Position numbers and translations under genes: made by a program. 36,101 nt of DNA. Origin: Neocallimastix lanati (nom. inval.) (Eukaryota > Neocallimastigomycota > Neocallimastigomycetes > Neocallimastigales > Neocallimastigaceae). Below are positions 31,512-36,101 of the stretch, in pieces (position 1 is the first letter of the stretch; each line of letters begins with the position of its first letter). The stretch is from positions 307,501-343,601 of the forward strand of contig JACVTC010000167.1 of the NCBI GenBank assembly GCA_016946835.1, given 5' to 3'. The notes beneath the pieces are model-generated. The model was not told the DNA's origin. It saw only the letters and a program-made list of their open reading frames with translations, and made no database searches.

Positions 31512-31644
31512 TAAATATAATAATAAAGAAATAATACAAAAATTTCTATATTATATTTTATACATATTGTAATATATAATAAAAAGCAATTTATAAGTAT
31601 AAATTATAAAATAAAATTAATATTAAAATAAAATTGAATATATA

Positions 31645-31683
<39 letters not shown>

Positions 31684-31687
31684 TTTT

Positions 31688-31724
<37 letters not shown>

Positions 31725-31998
31725 TGTTAAGATTATCAATAAAAATTATTATGGATATGAAAAAAATAAAAAGGAAAAGGAAAAAAACAAAAGAAGGAAA
31801 TAGAAATAAAAAAATTTTTTTTTTTTTTTATAAATATTTTATTTTTGTTTTTGTTTTTTTTTTATTATATTTATTATTATGAATAAAGCTTCTCTATATA
31901 AATTTGTTATTATTTTGTTAATTATTATGAATATTATGATTAATTTTAAATAAATTAACTATGACGATCCTCTATATATTATGAATATTATTAAATAT

Positions 31999-32040
<42 letters not shown>

Positions 32041-32143
32041 GTTTATAATATTGATCTATCTATATATATATATATTAAACTTTGATATTGTATCATTTGA
32101 TATATTTTTCTTTTTTATAAAAAAAATTTATAATACTGACTGT

Positions 32144-32180
<37 letters not shown>

Positions 32181-32326
32181 AATTATTATAATAATTCATA
32201 ATAAAATTATTAAGAAGGTATTATTTAATGAAATTATAATAATGTATATATATATATATATATTTATAAATATTTTGATTCTAAAACAAAACGAGAGAAA
32301 AAAAAAATGATGGGATATTTTGAAAA
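31384..32326. repeat. Microsatellite-rich intergenic DNA 3' of CIA2
   Basis: No gene. It holds AAAT repeats (about 31436-31472), AAT repeats (about 31470-31508), a 28-base A tract (about 31653-31681), TA repeats (about 31690-31718), a T tract of about 40 (31999-32039) and another near 32150-32173. The 64-codon frame at 31997-32191 is poly-phenylalanine from these T tracts and is not a gene. Confidence 0.75.
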
Positions 32327-32436
32327 CTAAATGGTGATATCATCATCATTATAATTTTTTTCAATTAAACATTGATTAACCACCTTCAATAAATGTGTAT
32401 TTTCTAAAGCAGCTGCTACTCTTTCTTTGCTATATA

Positions 32437-32503
<67 letters not shown>

Positions 32504-33517
32504 TTTACATATTAATTTATTTAAAATTATATTATTATTACATATAAAATATTTTTAAAATCAAAAATAGAGTTAAAAAAAAAAATATAATCAATAATTG
32601 TAATTTAACGAAATAATTCTTAATTTGACATATTCTAATAAAATAAAAAAATAAAATAATAATAATTTTCAAAGTTTAATTTATATATATGAAATGAAAA
32701 ACTTACTCATTTAATTGTTTGTTAACAGCAGCATCAGTTTGATGGGTACCTTCAGCAACGAAAATATCAATCTAATATTTTTTAATATATACATATATAA
32801 CAATAATAAAAAAATTGAATTATTGAAAATATAATATATACATGGTTATCAAAAAAAAAAGAAAAATAACAATTAGTATATAGTTTTTTTTTATCTTTTA
32901 TATTTTTAAAATTAAAATAATTTCTTTCTCCTTTTTTTTTTTTTTCCTTTGGTCAATTATAATTTAACTATCTTCATTGTTATTCTTATATTTATTATTA
33001 CTAAATTTATTATTTCTAATTATTATTATTATCTTTCTAGTTTTTTTTTTTTTTTTTTTACCTTAAAACGAGAAGGTAAGGAACGAAGTAAACGAACACG
33101 TATACAGAGACCAATTAAAGTGGCCATAGAACAATGTGGAATGGTTGGGTAGAAAGTGACAGAAATATAGTTATTACTATCTTCAACATGTATACTTTCT
33201 AAACGAATAACATTTAATTGTTCCAACGTTAATGGCTATTTTTTTTTTTTTTTTAATGAATTGAAATTTAGTAAATTAATGATATAATTATAATAATTAA
33301 ACTTTTTTTATTTCATGATAGTTGATATATGTTTATAAGAAATTTTACATGTTCGGGATCATTAATAGTTCTAATTAAATCTTTTATAGAGGAGAAATGT
33401 ATTTAAATTTTAAAAATTTTATTAATTAAAAAAAAAAAAAAAAACATTTTAGTACTATTTAATTTAAAAAAAAAAAAAAAAAAATCTAAAATCTATTATA
33501 TATATTAATCTTATTAA

Positions 33518-33549
<32 letters not shown>

Positions 33550-33726
33550 GACATTAAAATAAATATAAATAAATAATGACATATTATTATATATACCAAA
33601 AATTTCTTCATTATCGATAGGTTCTCTCGTTTCATCTTGTTCATTGATATCAAAATCAATGTCGGATATCTTTATTTTTTTAGATACTTCATAGACTTTT
33701 GGGTTGGCGTTTAATATATTATTCAT
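32327..33726 (-). CDS. CIA2: CIA2/MIP18-family cytosolic Fe-S cluster assembly targeting factor
   Basis: Five exons on the minus strand: 33597-33726, 33349-33380, 33062-33235, 32707-32771 and 32327-32429. All introns are GT-AG and phases fit, giving a complete 167-residue protein, close to the usual ~160 residues. Diagnostic blocks: ANPKVYE near the start, [15 protein letters not shown] (40-54), [10 protein letters not shown] (55-64), [14 protein letters not shown] (84-97, with the conserved reactive cysteine C89), [11 protein letters not shown] (102-112), [20 protein letters not shown] (117-136) and [18 protein letters not shown] (137-154). The family (yeast Cia2, animal CIAO2B/FAM96B) works with Cia1 and Mms19 to deliver Fe-S clusters to cytosolic and nuclear proteins. 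Exon 2 is only 32 bases. Intron 4, between exons 4 and 5, carries an ATT repeat (about 32441-32502). Confidence 0.95.
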
Positions 33727-34584
33727 TTTTTTTTTTTTTTTTACTTTTTTACTTTTTTTTTTTTTTTTTTTTTGTATATGTAAATGAATATGTTGTATGA
33801 ACTTAGATTTATATTATATTATTTAAAAATAAATAAATTAAATAATTAAAAAATAATGGAATTAATTTTTTTTTTTTTTCTTATTATTAAAAGAAATTGA
33901 AATTTCTAAATTTCTAAATTTCAAAATTTCAAAATTTCTAAAAATTTTAAAAATTTTTTTTTATTTTAAATAGGAATAAAAATAAAAATAAAATGTAATA
34001 AAATGAATAATAATAATAATAATAATAATAATATATATTAATAATATATATTAATAATAAATCAAGGATTAATTATTAAATTATTAATAATTCATTTTTT
34101 GATAAAAAAAAAAAAAAAAAAAAATTTAAAATTAATTAAAAATTTGTTAATAATATATACAACTTATAATAATAATATACAATAATATATTAGGATTTAT
34201 TTCTTATATTACATTCTATATATTTTCTATTATATTTTTAATCAACTGTTATATATTTTGCTTTTTTTTTTTTTTTTTAAGAAAAATATTTACAGAAAAT
34301 TTTATTTGTTTTTGTTTTATCTTCATTCTCTTTATGAATTAAATAAATAAATATATATATAAAATAATAATTATTCAATGTATGAATCCATAATAATTAA
34401 AATAAATAAATCTTCAATTTTTTTTGAAGGAATAATTATTAAGAATACTAAAAAAAAAAAAAAAAAAAAGATTTTTATTCTTATTTTTAATATTATAGTT
34501 ATTGAATGGAAAAGGAATTTTGAAATATCTTGAAATCAATTGAAATTATAACATAGTTTTTTTCTATACCTATTTTATAATGTC

Positions 34585-34629
<45 letters not shown>

Positions 34630-34772
34630 TACGAATTTCTATGAATACTCTTTCATTAATATTAATTAATGAATAAAAATTATTTTGATTTTTTTTTTTC
34701 TCTGGAAAAGAGGAAGGATAATGCTGTAATATTTGGTATAAAATAGAGATCTTGTTATATGATTATATAAAT
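33727..34772. other. CIA2 upstream region and AT-rich spacer
   Basis: No gene supported. It starts with T tracts directly before the CIA2 ATG, then AATTTCTAAATTTC tandem-like repeats (about 33897-33950), AAT repeats (about 34010-34033), ATATTAATA repeats and several A/T homopolymers. The promoter of CIA2 must lie here but no box stands out. Confidence 0.5.
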
Positions 34773-34913
34773 ATGGGATATTTAAATACCGAATTATTAT
34801 ATTCATTAGAGGGGGAAGAATTCAATTGGTTTATGAGAAGTCAATCAGCAGAAAAAGATGATCATCATATCATTAACATCTTGTTCTTTACGAGTTTCAT
34901 TAATAATATTTAA
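34773..34913 (+). other. Short open frame in a coding-like island, strand uncertain
   Basis: A 46-codon plus frame (MGYLNTELLYSLEGEEFNWF... to FINNI, stop 34911-34913) sits in the only less AT-biased island between 33727 and 35808. The opposite strand also reads plausibly after an AAAG acceptor-like site (VLNIINETRKEQDVNDMM, then LTSHKPIEFFPL and LYQILQHYPSSFP in shifting frames). It is probably a relic on one strand; I cannot tell which, and recognise no family. Confidence 0.25.
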
Positions 34914-35808
34914 GACTTTAAAAAATTTTTTTATTTTTTATCTTTATTAAATATAACAACTTTTTATTACTATTTTTTTTTTTTTTTTTTTTTTTTTGTT
35001 TATATGTATTTATTTTTTTAATTCTATTTTTTAAATTTTATTTTAAGTTTTATTTTTTAAATTTTATTTTTTAAATTTTATTTTGTTGTCATTTTTTTTT
35101 TTTAAAAAAAAAAAAATAAAATAAAATAAAATAACACTTTTACTTAGCCACTTAATTACAAATTTTTTTCTCTATATTTTTTTTTTATAAAGTAAAAAAA
35201 AAAAAAAATAAAAATAAAAATAAATATAAATATAAAAATGAAAAATGAAAAATGAAAAAAAAAAGTTAAAACAAAAAAGATAGTTAATTTAAAATTAAAA
35301 TAATAAATGAAAAATAAAAAAAAAAAAACCCTTATTTCTATTTCTTATTGATATGATTAATAATTATGAACGTTTATATTTTGATATTGATTTTGAAATG
35401 AAATCTTTCAAATTCTAATTATTATTGTTGTTATTATATATAAAGAAGGATCAATGATAAAATAATCTTTTGAATAAAAAAAAAATCCCTTTCTCTTATT
35501 TCTTTTTGATATGATGAAATCCTTTGAATTCTTATTAAACAAAAAAAAATATTATATAATTATTATATTGGTGTTGTTGCTTTTTTTTTTCCTTATTCAT
35601 TAAAAAAATGAAAAATAAATATATATATATATAATAGGATAAAAAAAATTTTTTTTTATTAATATATAAAATAAATATATAAATAATTAAATAATAATAA
35701 TAATAAAATTAATTAATATGTAAAATAAATATATAAACAAATATATAAATAAATATGTATATATATATATATATATATACTTTTTTTTAAAAAAAAACAA
35801 TTGAATTA
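34914..35808. other. AT-rich spacer with homopolymers
   Basis: T tract about 34974-34997, AATTTTATTTTTT tandem repeats about 35024-35085, AAAATGAAAAATG repeats about 35237-35260, and two copies of a CTTATTTCT..TTGATATGAT...AATC-like segment (about 35331-35410 and 35490-35530). Nothing coding seen. Confidence 0.5.
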
Positions 35809-36101
35809 TTAATTTACTGATGTTTCAGCTCCTCGTTGTATTAAATAATCGGAAATTTCTATTCGTGCATAATATGTTGGCTTCCTGAAGTAAAGTTTTT
35901 CCACTTTTACTATCTTTCATATTAATATCAATATTGATATTATTATCTAATATTAATTTAAAAAGATGGGTATTGTTCAGATGAATTAATCTTTTCAAAG
36001 TTTCAAAATTGATATTATCGGCATTGTAGAGTTCTAAGCCATAGTTATATAAAATTCTAACGATATTTTGGTTTTGAATATTACAGATGAGATCACGTGT
36101 G
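35809..36101 (-). pseudogene. C-terminal end of an ankyrin-repeat protein with a frame break (runs off right edge)
   Basis: The minus strand from the window edge reads LICNIQNQNIVRILYNYGLE, then LIHLNNTHLFKLILDNNINI, then DSKSGKTLLQEA. Near 35875-35890 this frame leaves coding sense and an adjacent frame gives YYARIEISDYLIQRGAETSV before a stop at 35809-35811. Together these form ankyrin-type helices (GKTLLxxA...Y..I.I.DYLI.RGA). A single indel would explain the switch, so this is either a recent pseudogene or a sequencing error in an otherwise intact gene. Large degenerate ankyrin proteins are common in such fungi. The N-terminal part lies beyond the window. Confidence 0.6.

Noticed and set aside
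31997-32191. 64-codon poly-Phe frame
   Set aside because: Produced by T tracts.
32949-33152. 67-codon plus frame
   Set aside because: Antisense to CIA2 exon 3, whose family motifs are unambiguous.

Overview
The window comes from an extremely AT-rich eukaryotic nuclear genome with long homopolymers and microsatellites, multi-intron housekeeping genes, Ty1/copia-type LTR debris and intronless secreted carbohydrate-active-like proteins. An anaerobic gut fungus (Neocallimastigomycota) fits best. This assignment rests on composition, intron structure and protein families seen by eye, not on a database search.

Left flank (1-6420): the minus strand carries the first ~367 codons of ALG1, the dolichol-linked beta-1,4-mannosyltransferase, in six exons. 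The C-terminus lies beyond the left edge. One ALG1 intron holds a ~70-unit GTAATA array. Beyond it come three broken coding relics (4032-4713 plus; 4743-5265 minus; 6193-6411 plus).

Central region (about 6423-30922): four near-identical intronless genes, each 694 codons, encode a secreted protein with a DUF4874/DUF4832-like, TIM-barrel glycosidase-type body and a C-terminal ricin-B-like region. Copies 1 and 2 lie on the minus strand (7595-9679, 14049-16133). Copies 3 and 4 lie on the plus strand (18703-20787, 27641-29725). The layout is a diverged head-to-head palindrome, each arm being two tandem units. A short LTR element sits at the same target (GTTTG/CAAAC) downstream of copies 1, 2 and 3, while copy 4 keeps the unoccupied site. 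Two decayed genes travel with the unit. The arms differ by separate deletions: ~1.6 kb inside the left LTR element, ~0.8 kb near 12725, and ~1.0 kb in the promoter region of copy 3. The four coding regions nevertheless stay almost identical (copies 3 and 4 encode the same protein), which points to recent homogenisation or strong constraint.

Right flank (30923-36101): a frameshifted copia reverse-transcriptase fragment abuts the unit boundary. It is followed by an orphan exon-like segment and a complete five-exon CIA2/MIP18-family gene for cytosolic Fe-S assembly (32327-33726, minus). A frame-broken ankyrin-repeat C-terminus lies at the right edge.

ALG1 (ER N-glycan assembly) and CIA2 are ordinary housekeeping genes. 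The quadruplicated secreted protein is the accessory novelty. Its lack of introns beside intron-rich neighbours suits, but does not prove, a bacterial origin.
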